Under the pieces are notes generated by a model. It saw only the letters and a list, made by a program, of their open reading frames with translations, was not told the origin of the DNA and ran no database searches. DNA of 9,702 bases from the NCBI GenBank assembly GCA_021203705.1, contig JAJQAR010000229.1:1-9702 (forward strand), given 5' to 3'. Of this stretch, positions 1 to 7,510 are shown piece after piece (the first letter of the stretch is position 1; the number at the start of each line of letters is the position of its first letter). The position numbers and the translations under genes were made by a program. Source of the DNA: Prevotella sp. GTDB taxonomy: Bacteria > Bacteroidota > Bacteroidia > Bacteroidales > Bacteroidaceae.

Positions 1-380
1 TCGCCAATCCGACATTTGAAGACAGTGTATCAGATGATAACAGAGACGAGATGTTACTCGAGAAAATAACAAAGGTGATAGAGGATAATATGGAGAAAGA
101 TAATTTTAATGTTGCTTTGTTAGCCAGTCAAGTTGGTATTGAGCAAAAGCAACTCTACCGGAAAATAAAGCAATTGACAGGTATGTCTCCTATTAATTAT
201 ATGAAAAAGTTGCGTATGAAGAAAGCCGCCGTCCTGCTTGCACAAAACAAATTCACAATTTCCGAAGTGTATTACATGGTAGGATATACAAATGCATCCT
301 ATTTCACTAAGAGTTTTGTCGAAGAGTTTGGTATGACACCCAAACAATTTACACAAAATAGCAAAAATAAAGAGCAGTAA
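1..380 (+). CDS. C-terminal end of AraC-type regulator, probably an HTCS (partial)
   Basis: The frame is open from the left edge (first full codon at base 3) to TAA at 378-380, so this is the 3' end of a longer gene; the ATG at 51 is probably internal. The ~126 visible residues are a complete AraC-family DNA-binding domain with two helix-turn-helix units. The first carries LLASQVGIEQKQLYRKIKQL, followed by LTGMSPINYMKKLRMKKAA; the second covers FTISEVYYMVGYTNASYFTK, and the domain ends with FGMTPKQF. The FTISEV-x-MVGY and SYFTKSF-EEFG-TP pattern is the classical AraC signature. In Bacteroidales PULs such an end beside susCD usually belongs to a hybrid two-component system: periplasmic sensor, histidine kinase, receiver and this DNA-binding domain in one inner-membrane protein. 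That assignment rests on context, because the sensor, kinase and receiver parts are outside the window. It is convergent with the susCD genes, and the direct repeats at 6153-6189 are its most likely target. A stand-alone AraC regulator is the alternative. Confidence 0.88.
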   Translation, partial: ANPTFEDSVSDDNRDEMLLEKITKVIEDNMEKDNFNVALLASQVGIEQKQLYRKIKQLTGMSPINYMKKLRMKKAAVLLAQNKFTISEVYYMVGYTNASYFTKSFVEEFGMTPKQFTQNSKNKEQ

Positions 381-393
381 CTTGAAAATTAAA

Positions 394-432
394 GGGACGG
401 AGTCTCGCTCCTTTCGAAGCGATATCCGTCCC
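394..432. terminator. Hairpin between convergent genes, probable (bidirectional) terminator
   Basis: An 8-bp perfect outer stem (GGGACGGA at 394-401 with TCCGTCCC at 425-432) encloses a small internal loop and a second 5-bp stem (TCGCT at 405-409 with AGCGA at 418-422). It starts 13 bases after the regulator stop and about 100 bases after the susD stop. Read on the minus strand it is followed by TTTAATTTTC, a fair U-rich tail, so it looks best as the terminator of the susCD transcript. On the plus strand the tail (AACGAGCAACATTT) is weak, but the structure probably also ends the regulator transcript. The rest of the gap, 433-532, shows nothing recognisable. Confidence 0.7.
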
Positions 433-532
433 AACGAGCAACATTTAGTACATGAAGAACACCTGCAAACTTGACACTAACATTGGCTGTTGCCTCACCT
501 TATGTTGGTCATTATTCTATTTTCCTTAACTG

Positions 533-2584
533 TTATTGTTCTGCCGTCATGTCAGCGGTAGTAGGCCAGTAAGGGTTCTGATATAGGTTGGAGAGACCTG
601 CACTCTCAATCAACTGGAACTGCTTTGCCATGATAGGATAGAGGTAGTGGGCCATGCGCCAGGTGCATCCGTCGTAGCCATACTGAGTAGGATTCTTCTC
701 GAATGGTCGCAGGTATTCACTCTTGCTTGGAGAAGATACCGTGGCACTGGACGTTTCATCATAAATCAGGTCATCTGCGTCATACCAATCTTGCATAGGG
801 GTGTTCCACAGGTGGAAACCCTCCATGTGGCAAGGAGTGTTGATTAGCTGGTCCATGGAACGCCAACGGCGAAGATCCATATAACGCATACCCTCACCGA
901 TATACTCGCAACGGCGCTCGCGTCGGATGTTATACAAAGTAGCGTCAACCAGCTCTCCACCAGAGTAGGCACCCCAGTCGTTCTCAGCTTCCTTACTCAT
1001 GTCTGTCAAGGAGATGGTTTTGTCAAAATCGGTATCCACACCGGCACGTTGGCGTATCAGTGTCCAGTATTCACGGGCACTCTCATCAAGATTTCCGTAG
1101 CGTAAATAATACGCCTCCATATAGTTGAGTAATGCCTCTACAGCACGGAATTTTACCTCTGCAGTGTAACCTCCACCGTTACCGTAATGCTTGCGGTCGA
1201 AAGAACCTCCCTTGTGCAGAGCGTAACCAGTAGCGTAACCACGTTCAGAGTCTCCCAGGGTGATTTTTGGATATGGCTCCACACCGTTTTCACCGTTCTC
1301 GCCAGTTGGTATCTCAGTACCTTCGTTATTGTCCATATCGATGAATACGTCTTTCTGTCCTGGCTCTTTCAAGAAAATGCTTAAACGGGTATCGCGGTTC
1401 TGACGCACGTTGGCTATGGTCTGGTCGCCCATATAGTAGCCATCACCTGTGGCGTAGTCACCGTGGGTATAGACAGGTGTACCATCAGCCATAAGGAAGT
1501 TCTGCACGAATCCACGGGTCAAACCGGCACGGTAGTTTCCACGTCCTGCAGCAGCATTGATATTGTGTGTGGAGATGCTGCGAGCATGCTGTTGCCAAAG
1601 TAACACTTCAGGATATTCGGAGAGGTCTTCAGAGGCGAACATGTCATAATAAGGGTTATTGGGTTCGTCTTCCGACTGTTGCAGAACGCCTGTATTGGCA
1701 GTCAGTTTTCCCTTATACTCCTCTGCCACAATTTTAGAGGCGTTTATAGCGACATCAAGAAAATAGTTAATCTCGTTGTCTATACTGCCCGATGGATAGG
1801 TATAGGTGCCGTAAACTTCGGTGCCTGGCCAACCAGTGCCACCAGGCACGAAAGCTGTTCCCTTGAAGTTCTGTAGCCATGTGGCTTCGTTCAACGCCAC
1901 ACGTGACTCAAGCAACATGGCCAAGTCTTTGTTTATGCGCGTGGTGGCCATCTCTGCATCGCTCATGTAGAGGTAGGCACTATCAAGGTCTTGGATGATA
2001 AAACGTGCCACTTCATTACGCGGAGAACGGGTACTGGCTTCCGCCAACACTTGCATGTCGTTGTCAAGAGGCTCAGTGATGATAGGGAAATCTCCAAAAA
2101 GCAACTCTTTACTGAAATAAACGTATGCTCTGAGGAAGTATGCCTCACCAATGTAATGCTTGATGTTAGAAACATCACCACTGATGGTGCACTTGCTACC
2201 ATCCAGACTACCGCCAAACTTTGGCAGCACCTCGGTGAGGAAATAATTCATGCGGTAAACACGCTCGAAGTTCCAATTTGAACTTTCCGACTCGTCAACT
2301 TTCCACTGAGTAGTGGTGAAACGTGAGGCTGCATTAACTTCTATCTGATTGTCGGTACCTTTATCCGCACCAAACACACCATAGGTCCAATTGTCGTATG
2401 TGGGCAGAATGTTGGGATATTCGTCATCCAAATATGCCAGTAACTGTGCTTCTGAAGAGAAATAAACCTCTGGGGAGACACTCGACATTGGCACTTTGTC
2501 CAAATAATCATCGCAAGCGGTGAATGTGGCAACCAACATGGTAGCCAGCATGACATTTATTATATATGATTTATATAGTTTCAT
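533..2584 (-). CDS. SusD-like surface glycan-binding lipoprotein (RagB/SusD family)
   Basis: This is an outer-membrane lipoprotein that captures oligosaccharides at the cell surface and acts as the lid of the SusC transporter. The N-terminus is a lipoprotein signal peptide: basic start, hydrophobic core at residues 8-22 and lipidation Cys24, followed by DDYLDKVP, a common SusD start. Residues ~25-230 fit the SusD-like N-terminal helical (TPR-like) region, with YIGEAYFLRAYVYF at 144-157. The C-terminal RagB/SusD region carries FRAVEALLNYMEAYYLRYG (479-497), RRERRCEYIGEGMRYMDLRRW (554-574), and YLYPIMAKQFQ before NPYW near the end. At 683 residues it is longer than many SusD proteins (roughly 500-600). 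The extra length may lie in loops around 235-270 and 405-470, the latter acidic and Gly-rich. The ATG lies 18 bases after the susC stop, behind an A-rich leader (ATTAAAAAAATACATT) without a Shine-Dalgarno motif, so the two genes are co-transcribed. The bound glycan cannot be read from the sequence. Confidence 0.95.
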   Translation of the reverse strand: MKLYKSYIINVMLATMLVATFTACDDYLDKVPMSSVSPEVYFSSEAQLLAYLDDEYPNILPTYDNWTYGVFGADKGTDNQIEVNAASRFTTTQWKVDESESSNWNFERVYRMNYFLTEVLPKFGGSLDGSKCTISGDVSNIKHYIGEAYFLRAYVYFSKELLFGDFPIITEPLDNDMQVLAEASTRSPRNEVARFIIQDLDSAYLYMSDAEMATTRINKDLAMLLESRVALNEATWLQNFKGTAFVPGGTGWPGTEVYGTYTYPSGSIDNEINYFLDVAINASKIVAEEYKGKLTANTGVLQQSEDEPNNPYYDMFASEDLSEYPEVLLWQQHARSISTHNINAAAGRGNYRAGLTRGFVQNFLMADGTPVYTHGDYATGDGYYMGDQTIANVRQNRDTRLSIFLKEPGQKDVFIDMDNNEGTEIPTGENGENGVEPYPKITLGDSERGYATGYALHKGGSFDRKHYGNGGGYTAEVKFRAVEALLNYMEAYYLRYGNLDESAREYWTLIRQRAGVDTDFDKTISLTDMSKEAENDWGAYSGGELVDATLYNIRRERRCEYIGEGMRYMDLRRWRSMDQLINTPCHMEGFHLWNTPMQDWYDADDLIYDETSSATVSSPSKSEYLRPFEKNPTQYGYDGCTWRMAHYLYPIMAKQFQLIESAGLSNLYQNPYWPTTADMTAEQ

Positions 2585-2602
2585 AATGTATTTTTTTAAT
2601 GG

Positions 2603-5600
2603 TTAGAGCGAAATACTTAGACCGAAAGACCATGTTCTGGAGAGTGGGTAGGCATTACCTCCACCATCGGAGTAACCTCCACTGATCGTCTCTGGATCGA
2701 ACAAACGAGAGAGTTTGGTGCCTGTCCACAGATTCTCACCAGATACGAATATACGGCAACTGCTGATTCCGATACGCTGGGTAATCTTGGCAGGAAGGGT
2801 ATAACCCAACTGGAAGTTCTTCAAGCGGATATATGCAGCATTTTGCAAATAACGGCTCTGCACCTCTTGATTCTTCTTGTCGTCAAAAATTGGGCGTGGA
2901 TAGTATGCATCAAGGTTGGCGGGTATCGTGTATCCATCCAATCCAATATCTTCTGCACGGAAGTAGTCTGCATGTTCTGCGAAACCTGTGGACCACCACT
3001 CATTGCCATAAACACCCCAGAACATCAAGGAACTGCTGAAGTAGTCGCGCTTCATGACACCTTGGAAGAAGAGACGTACGTCGAAGCCTTTATAGCTGGC
3101 ATTCAAGTCGATACCGAAGAGATAACGTGGAGTATTGTTGCCGATGACCTTCAAGTCGCCGTGGTCATCAAGTGTCTGACTGCCTTTGGTGATACCTGCC
3201 TTACCATCTAAGTCGGCATACATAATATCACCTGCCGCCCAGTTGCTTCCCAAAGCATCTTGTCCACCCACTGCGTCAAGATGTGCCTGCATCTCCTCAT
3301 CAGTTTTGGCAATACCGATTGTCTCGAAGCCCCAAATCTCGCCGATTTCACGACCTGCAATGTAGCTGTTGATAGAATTAGTGGGATTTCCTGGATAGCT
3401 GACAATATAGGTGCGGGCATCAGCTAAGTTAAATTTCACGCCATAACCCAAACCGAACTTTGTCCTGTCTTGCCAACCCAATGTGAGTTCCCAACCTTTG
3501 GTCTTCAAGTCACAGTTATTTGACTTGGGGGTACTAATACCTAATGTGGCGGGCAATTCTTCGGAAGGACCTACCATGTCATCGGTGAAACGTACGTAGG
3601 TATCAAAGGTACCGTTAAGACGGTTGTTGAAGAAGCCGAAATCAAGACCGACATTCCAGGTGCGTACCTTCTCCCATGTCAAAGAGGTTGAGACAAGGCT
3701 GCCTACGTATGCCGTATTGGGCTTGTTACCATCTTGCAACCAACCACCAGCCACTTGACTAAGTACCATGCTGCGATAGGTTGGATACCAACTGTTAGTA
3801 TTCATATTGCCCAATACACCGTATGAGAAGCGCAGCTTTAACAGATTGCAGGTATTGGTGAAGTTTTTCCAAAAACTTTCTTGGGCAATGTTCCAACCCA
3901 ATGAGAAGGAAGGAGAAAGCAACCAGCGACTGCCTTTGCGAAAACGTGAGGAACCATCATAACGCAGATTTCCTTCAACTAAGTAACGGCCTTTATAGTC
4001 GTAGTTCACACGGCCGAAGAAGCCAACGGATGTCCACTGGGCACGATTTCCCGATACGGTCGGAGCCTTGTCGCTGCCGTCACCATAGAGGTTGGTCACC
4101 AAATCTAATTCGGGCAGTTCTTCCACCTGCAAGCCCCAAGCCTGTGCACTAAAGAATTTTTGGCGCATATCTTCTGATTGGAAACCGGCCATCACCTTGA
4201 TGTTGTGGGCATCGTTTACTGTGAGGGAGTAGGTGGAATAGATGTTCCAGTTCATATAGGTTTCCTTAGTGTAGTCCTGATAAAGACTGCTGTCGCCATT
4301 GGTGTCAACAATGTTGCCTGCCACATCGTGGTTATAATATGGCAAGGATGTCTGACGTGTGTCAACATTATTTAGGCTGTAGTTGAACTCCACGTTGGTG
4401 ACCCAATTCTTGATAGGCTCAATAACAAGACTTGCCTGTTGATAGGTCTTGTCGGTCTGCACGTTACGCGTACCGCCTTCAGCCAGCGACATGACAGGTG
4501 TATCTGCATTACTGTTGAAATAATACCCGTTTTCATCATACACGGGCAAGTTTGGCCATGTTTGACGACCTATCTTCTCATAGAGCCCGTCCCCGAAATT
4601 TGTAGGTCTCTCTAAGTCTTGACGGATGTAACGCATGCTGTAATTAAAGGTCAGCCATTTGGTAAGCTCTGCACCAAACTTTGCGCTGGCATTAAACCGT
4701 TTCATGGTGTCATCAGCGGGACGAAGCAGACCGTTCTGATCCAAGTAACCCATAGATGCATAATAGTTGAATTTCTCGGCTCCGCCGCTGATGCTCATGT
4801 TGTGCTCTTGTGAGAAGGATACATTCTTATAGATCTCGTGATACCAGTCGGTGTTGGCATAACCTGTGGTGAATGGGTCGCCGGCTGGCTTTCCCCATTG
4901 ATCACCATCGGTAAGTAAACCGCCCGTATTAGTGCCGCCAGCTGCCTGAAAATCGAGCATCTGCTGCATTGTCTCATCGCTGAATATGGCTCCATAGTTG
5001 GCATTTTTGGCCGCCTCATTGAAATAGTTGGCAAAAGTATAGGAATCCATTTGCTTTGGCATACGGATAGGACTGTTGAAACGGAAACTGTTGTTATAGT
5101 TTACAACTGGCTTACCTGTTCGTCCTTTTTTAGTAGTTACTAAAATGACACCAAACGGTGCTCGTGAACCGTAAATGGAGGCGGCTGCGGCATCTTTCAA
5201 TACTGAGACAGTCTCTATATCCTGTGGGTTGACAGTGTTTAGGTCTCCCTCCATACCGTCGATAAGGATGAGTGGGCTTCCGCTTGAACCATCACCGATG
5301 GTACCAGTACCACGAATGTTGACGGACATGTCTTTGTCCAACTCACCAGTGGTGGTGGTTATCTGCAAGCCTGGTACCAAACCCTGCAGAGCTTGGGTGG
5401 CGTTTACTACTGGACGGGAATCAAGATCCTTAGCAGTGGCGATACCTACAGCTCCTGTCAGGTTTACTTTCTTCTGTGTACCGAAACCTACGACAACCAC
5501 TTCTCCCAAAAGCTCCGTGTCTTCCTCCAATGTGATGTTAAGTGTTCTTCCTGTTGTTACCTTTACTTCCACCGTCTTATAGCCGATATAGGAAACAACT

Positions 5601-5881
5601 AACGTCGCACCTGGATTCACCGATATGGAGAAATTTCCGCTTAAATCGGTAATTGTACCGTTCGATGAATTCCTTTTTTCCTTTACACTCGCCCCGATAA
5701 TCGGAGAATTACCATCACTTACTGTACCATGCACATTTAATTGCTGCTGCACGGTTTGTACATTTGGACTTTCGTCTTCGGCCAATGCATCAATCGAATG
5801 ACCGAACGTAAATCCACTCAGTAAAATAAAGACAGCCATCCATTTATGGCTCCTCTTTAGATTTAATAATTTGTTCTTCAT
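2603..5881 (-). CDS. SusC-like TonB-dependent outer-membrane oligosaccharide transporter (SusC/RagA family)
   Basis: This is a TonB-energised outer-membrane beta-barrel that imports oligosaccharides together with the SusD lipoprotein encoded just downstream. Its 1092 residues are normal for the family. In order: a Sec signal peptide (basic MKNKLLNLKRSHKW, hydrophobic core ~15-28, likely cleavage near ALA-ED at 34/35); a carboxypeptidase-regulatory-like beta-sandwich at ~48-119 (LNVHGTVSDGN, GTITDLSGNFSI, LVVSYIGYKTVEV); a TonB-box-like stretch, GEVVVVGFGTQKK, at 126-138; and a plug domain at ~139-255 with ALQGLVPGLQI, VNIRGTGTI, PLILIDGMEG and the SusC signature VLKDAAAASIYGSRAPFGVI (227-246). 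The remainder is the barrel, ending in the aromatic/hydrophobic RTWSFGLSISL. No frameshift or internal stop is visible. The start is supported by the signal peptide and the AT-rich leader; no Shine-Dalgarno motif is present, as is normal in Bacteroidetes. Transcription probably begins about 215 bases upstream at the promoter of 6103-6133. Confidence 0.96.
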   Translation of the reverse strand: MKNKLLNLKRSHKWMAVFILLSGFTFGHSIDALAEDESPNVQTVQQQLNVHGTVSDGNSPIIGASVKEKRNSSNGTITDLSGNFSISVNPGATLVVSYIGYKTVEVKVTTGRTLNITLEEDTELLGEVVVVGFGTQKKVNLTGAVGIATAKDLDSRPVVNATQALQGLVPGLQITTTTGELDKDMSVNIRGTGTIGDGSSGSPLILIDGMEGDLNTVNPQDIETVSVLKDAAAASIYGSRAPFGVILVTTKKGRTGKPVVNYNNSFRFNSPIRMPKQMDSYTFANYFNEAAKNANYGAIFSDETMQQMLDFQAAGGTNTGGLLTDGDQWGKPAGDPFTTGYANTDWYHEIYKNVSFSQEHNMSISGGAEKFNYYASMGYLDQNGLLRPADDTMKRFNASAKFGAELTKWLTFNYSMRYIRQDLERPTNFGDGLYEKIGRQTWPNLPVYDENGYYFNSNADTPVMSLAEGGTRNVQTDKTYQQASLVIEPIKNWVTNVEFNYSLNNVDTRQTSLPYYNHDVAGNIVDTNGDSSLYQDYTKETYMNWNIYSTYSLTVNDAHNIKVMAGFQSEDMRQKFFSAQAWGLQVEELPELDLVTNLYGDGSDKAPTVSGNRAQWTSVGFFGRVNYDYKGRYLVEGNLRYDGSSRFRKGSRWLLSPSFSLGWNIAQESFWKNFTNTCNLLKLRFSYGVLGNMNTNSWYPTYRSMVLSQVAGGWLQDGNKPNTAYVGSLVSTSLTWEKVRTWNVGLDFGFFNNRLNGTFDTYVRFTDDMVGPSEELPATLGISTPKSNNCDLKTKGWELTLGWQDRTKFGLGYGVKFNLADARTYIVSYPGNPTNSINSYIAGREIGEIWGFETIGIAKTDEEMQAHLDAVGGQDALGSNWAAGDIMYADLDGKAGITKGSQTLDDHGDLKVIGNNTPRYLFGIDLNASYKGFDVRLFFQGVMKRDYFSSSLMFWGVYGNEWWSTGFAEHADYFRAEDIGLDGYTIPANLDAYYPRPIFDDKKNQEVQSRYLQNAAYIRLKNFQLGYTLPAKITQRIGISSCRIFVSGENLWTGTKLSRLFDPETISGGYSDGGGNAYPLSRTWSFGLSISL

Positions 5882-6096
5882 TCTTTAAATAATTAATAAT
5901 TAATAATCAGTATTTTAAAAATTTTTTCACTTAAAACATACCTATTATATATCTATGGATTGTGTATTTCTATCATTAATGATAAACATGCCTCAAATTC
6001 TTCAAGTTTATGGATAAACTTTCATAGTATGTGCAAGCATCTTCATTGCGTATTAGTCCAAGCATTAACGAAATACCGTACTTTTACACAAATTTT
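5882..6096 (-). promoter_or_regulatory. Long 5' leader of the susC mRNA
   Basis: If transcription starts just downstream of the -7 box at 6103-6110, susC has a leader of about 215 bases. It holds a perfect 14-bp palindrome, TATCATTAATGATA, at 5971-5984, and a short hairpin with 7-bp stems (AAGTTTA 6004-6010, TAAACTT 6015-6021) around a TGGA loop. It also contains a 29-codon frame (6065-5976, ATG to TAA) with no Shine-Dalgarno motif, which I do not call as a gene. I do not recognise a known riboswitch. Leaders of this kind in PULs can be targets of small or antisense RNAs, but nothing here proves that. Confidence 0.4.
5888..5907. repeat. Short AT-rich tandem repeat before the susC start
   Basis: AATAATT is repeated 2.9 times with period 7, ending about seven bases before the susC ATG. 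On the mRNA it makes an unstructured A/U-rich stretch where a Shine-Dalgarno motif would otherwise lie. A/U-rich, unstructured translation-initiation regions are usual in Bacteroidetes. The tandem pattern may be only low complexity. Confidence 0.45.
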
Positions 6097-6102
6097 CAAT
6101 GG

Positions 6103-6133
6103 CAAAATTAGTATGACATAGAAAATTTTCAAA
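6103..6133 (-). promoter_or_regulatory. Bacteroides-type sigma(ABfr) promoter of the susCD operon
   Basis: On the minus strand a -33 box TTTG (6133-6130) is followed by 19 bases and then TAATTTTG (6110-6103). This matches the Bacteroides consensus TTTG-N19-TAnnTTTG exactly in every fixed position and in spacing. The start site should fall near 6096. The -33 box overlaps the end of a 10-bp palindrome, GAAAATTTTC (6121-6130). The promoter lies downstream of the GH16 stop and upstream of susC, so susCD can be transcribed independently of the two enzyme genes. Confidence 0.75.
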
Positions 6134-6152
6134 AAATTTAAGGCAAAAGAAT

Positions 6153-6189
6153 TAACGCTGAAAAGACAAATCATAACGCTGAAAAGACA
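6153..6189 (-). promoter_or_regulatory. Perfect 16-bp direct repeat, candidate activator (HTCS/AraC) operator
   Basis: TAACGCTGAAAAGACA occurs at 6153-6168 and again, identical, at 6174-6189 (plus-strand reading). The 5-bp spacer gives a period of 21 bp, two turns of the helix, so both copies face the same side of the DNA. The nearer copy ends 19 bp upstream of the susC -33 box, and the repeats centre roughly 65 and 85 bases before the predicted start site, where an activator would bind. AraC-type domains bind direct repeats, and a regulator of that type is encoded at the left end of the window. The link to that regulator is inference. Confidence 0.7.
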
Positions 6190-6231
6190 TACTCGTAATC
6201 ATAGGTAGATTTGAAGAAATATGACGCATAA

Positions 6232-7434
6232 TCATTGATATACACGCACATAATCCACTTTATACTTCAATGGAAAAGACGTATCTTCAGGGATGCCGCC
6301 ATTACTTCCAAGCGCAAGATTAAGGAGAATATAATCACCGAAACCTGAGTAGTTTGTATTGAACGGATTCTCGTAGTTTCCGTCATAGCCCTGATTCTGA
6401 GTTGTTGATAAATCTGTCTCGTTGAGTAATTCACCGTCTAAATAGATTCGTATGAAATCTTTGTCCCAATCCATCCGCCATAGGTGGTATTTGTTAGCCC
6501 ATTCGGAATCTTTGTCAGTGAAATGAGTGTATGGCATGATGGATTCATTCCACACTGCCGTATATCTCTTATCTGAACTCCAACATGTATTGGCATGAAT
6601 GGCTGGAATGCCGTTCTTGGGATAAAATTCCAAAATGTCTGTCTCTCCGTTCATAGGCCATTCCCACATATTGCCAAGTGCCCAAATAGCAGGCCACGCT
6701 CCCATTGTAACAGGAATCTTTGCTCTGATTTCAAATCTTCCATATTTAAATGTATGGCTTTTCGCTGTTGTAATACAAGATGAAGTGTAGTCTGCCTGCA
6801 TACGGTTCTTTCGCCAATCTGAACTTCCTGCCACATAGTTAGGATTGGGAACAGTCTCCCTCCGTCCTTCGATAACGAGACATCCATCCTTTACTGTTGC
6901 ATTGTCTTCCTGATACCATTGCAGTTCTTCATTGCGAACAAAACCATATTCGTATGTCCAATCGTTTCCTGGTTTTCCGTCAACGTCAAATTCATCATTC
7001 CACACCAATGTATATCCATCGTAAGTTGTGGGAGCTTCATTTCTGGCTGTAGGATAATACTCTGCGGAACTTCCTAATGTCCTAAAAGACTGCGTTTGCC
7101 CATACCAAATGTTATCGTCTATCCTAAAATACGGACGCACATAATATGTGGTCAGTTCATCCAATCCTGACATAGTCACTGAAGACCAACTTGTATCGCC
7201 CTGTGTATCAACTTTCACACACTTATCGCCCACTGTCGGGATTGATTTCATCGATGAGAAACACACTCCTTTTTCCACCGCATCGGTATTTATCCCCTTA
7301 CCACTGGAGATTTGCATCATTCCAGTAACTTCAGACCAGTTTGTCACCTCGTCTATATCAAGTGTTACATTTACTGGAAATGTCTGCTCATCGCTTGTCA
7401 TATCATCACTTTTACATGAGAGACAAGAGAGCAT
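6232..7434 (-). CDS. GH16 endo-beta-glycanase lipoprotein (laminarinase-like), start probably frameshifted
   Basis: This retaining GH16 enzyme cuts internal beta-linkages, typically beta-1,3 or beta-1,3/1,4 in glucans or beta-1,3 in galactans. Numbered from the ATG at 7434, residues ~22-118 form a fibronectin-III-like domain (LDELTTYYVRPYF... YGQTQSFRT). The catalytic jelly roll covers ~140-400: TLVWNDEFD, NEELQWYQEDNA, YGRFEIRAKIP, GAWPAIWALG, then the catalytic ETDILE (264-269, E-x-D-x-x-E with nucleophile E264, assisting D266 and acid/base E269), and finally YKVDYVRVYQ. The E-x-D-x-x-E spacing is the laminarinase (beta-bulge) type. The 7434 start leaves only MLSCLSCKSDD, but the same frame continues upstream as ENKHSLYKTGILTILLAI, a good lipoprotein signal peptide with lipidation at one of the two cysteines and acidic residues after it, suggesting surface export. 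That extension has no start codon: the ATG at 7492-7490 is one frame off and is followed by TGA. The gene is therefore either disrupted at its start, misread by one base, or translated from a weak internal start. It follows GH51 closely and shares its transcript. Confidence 0.85.
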   Translation of the reverse strand: MLSCLSCKSDDMTSDEQTFPVNVTLDIDEVTNWSEVTGMMQISSGKGINTDAVEKGVCFSSMKSIPTVGDKCVKVDTQGDTSWSSVTMSGLDELTTYYVRPYFRIDDNIWYGQTQSFRTLGSSAEYYPTARNEAPTTYDGYTLVWNDEFDVDGKPGNDWTYEYGFVRNEELQWYQEDNATVKDGCLVIEGRRETVPNPNYVAGSSDWRKNRMQADYTSSCITTAKSHTFKYGRFEIRAKIPVTMGAWPAIWALGNMWEWPMNGETDILEFYPKNGIPAIHANTCWSSDKRYTAVWNESIMPYTHFTDKDSEWANKYHLWRMDWDKDFIRIYLDGELLNETDLSTTQNQGYDGNYENPFNTNYSGFGDYILLNLALGSNGGIPEDTSFPLKYKVDYVRVYQ

Positions 7435-7486
7435 AATTGCTAATAATATTGTAAGGATACCTGTTTTATATAATGAATGTTTATTT

Positions 7487-7510
7487 TCACATTATCTATT
7501 ACTCTCCTTT
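7487..7510 (-). promoter_or_regulatory. Ribosome binding site and broken start codon of the GH16 gene
   Basis: The last GH51 codons spell GAAAGGAG (within TTGAAAGGAGAG; GGAG at 7507-7504), close to the ideal Shine-Dalgarno sequence. Eleven bases later is ATG (7492-7490), immediately followed by TGA (7489-7487). Removing the single T after ATG would give ATG GAA AAT AAA, joining the signal-peptide frame of GH16. This site looks like the true initiation region. The ATG at 7434 has no comparable site (AATATTATTAGCAATT precedes it). Confidence 0.55.

Noticed and set aside
120..434. A minus-strand frame (104 codons) across the regulator's 3' end.
   Set aside because: It is antisense to the conserved AraC domain and ends within the terminator hairpin. 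It has no family resemblance.
5175..5582. A long plus-strand reading frame (135 codons) opposite susC.
   Set aside because: It lies entirely antisense to the conserved plug and N-terminal domains of susC. Its composition is that of a shadow frame and it has no start context.
5976..6065. A 29-codon reading frame on the minus strand in the susC leader (ATG to TAA).
   Set aside because: No Shine-Dalgarno motif, no recognisable peptide, and a frame of this length is easily found by chance. Recorded only as part of the leader.
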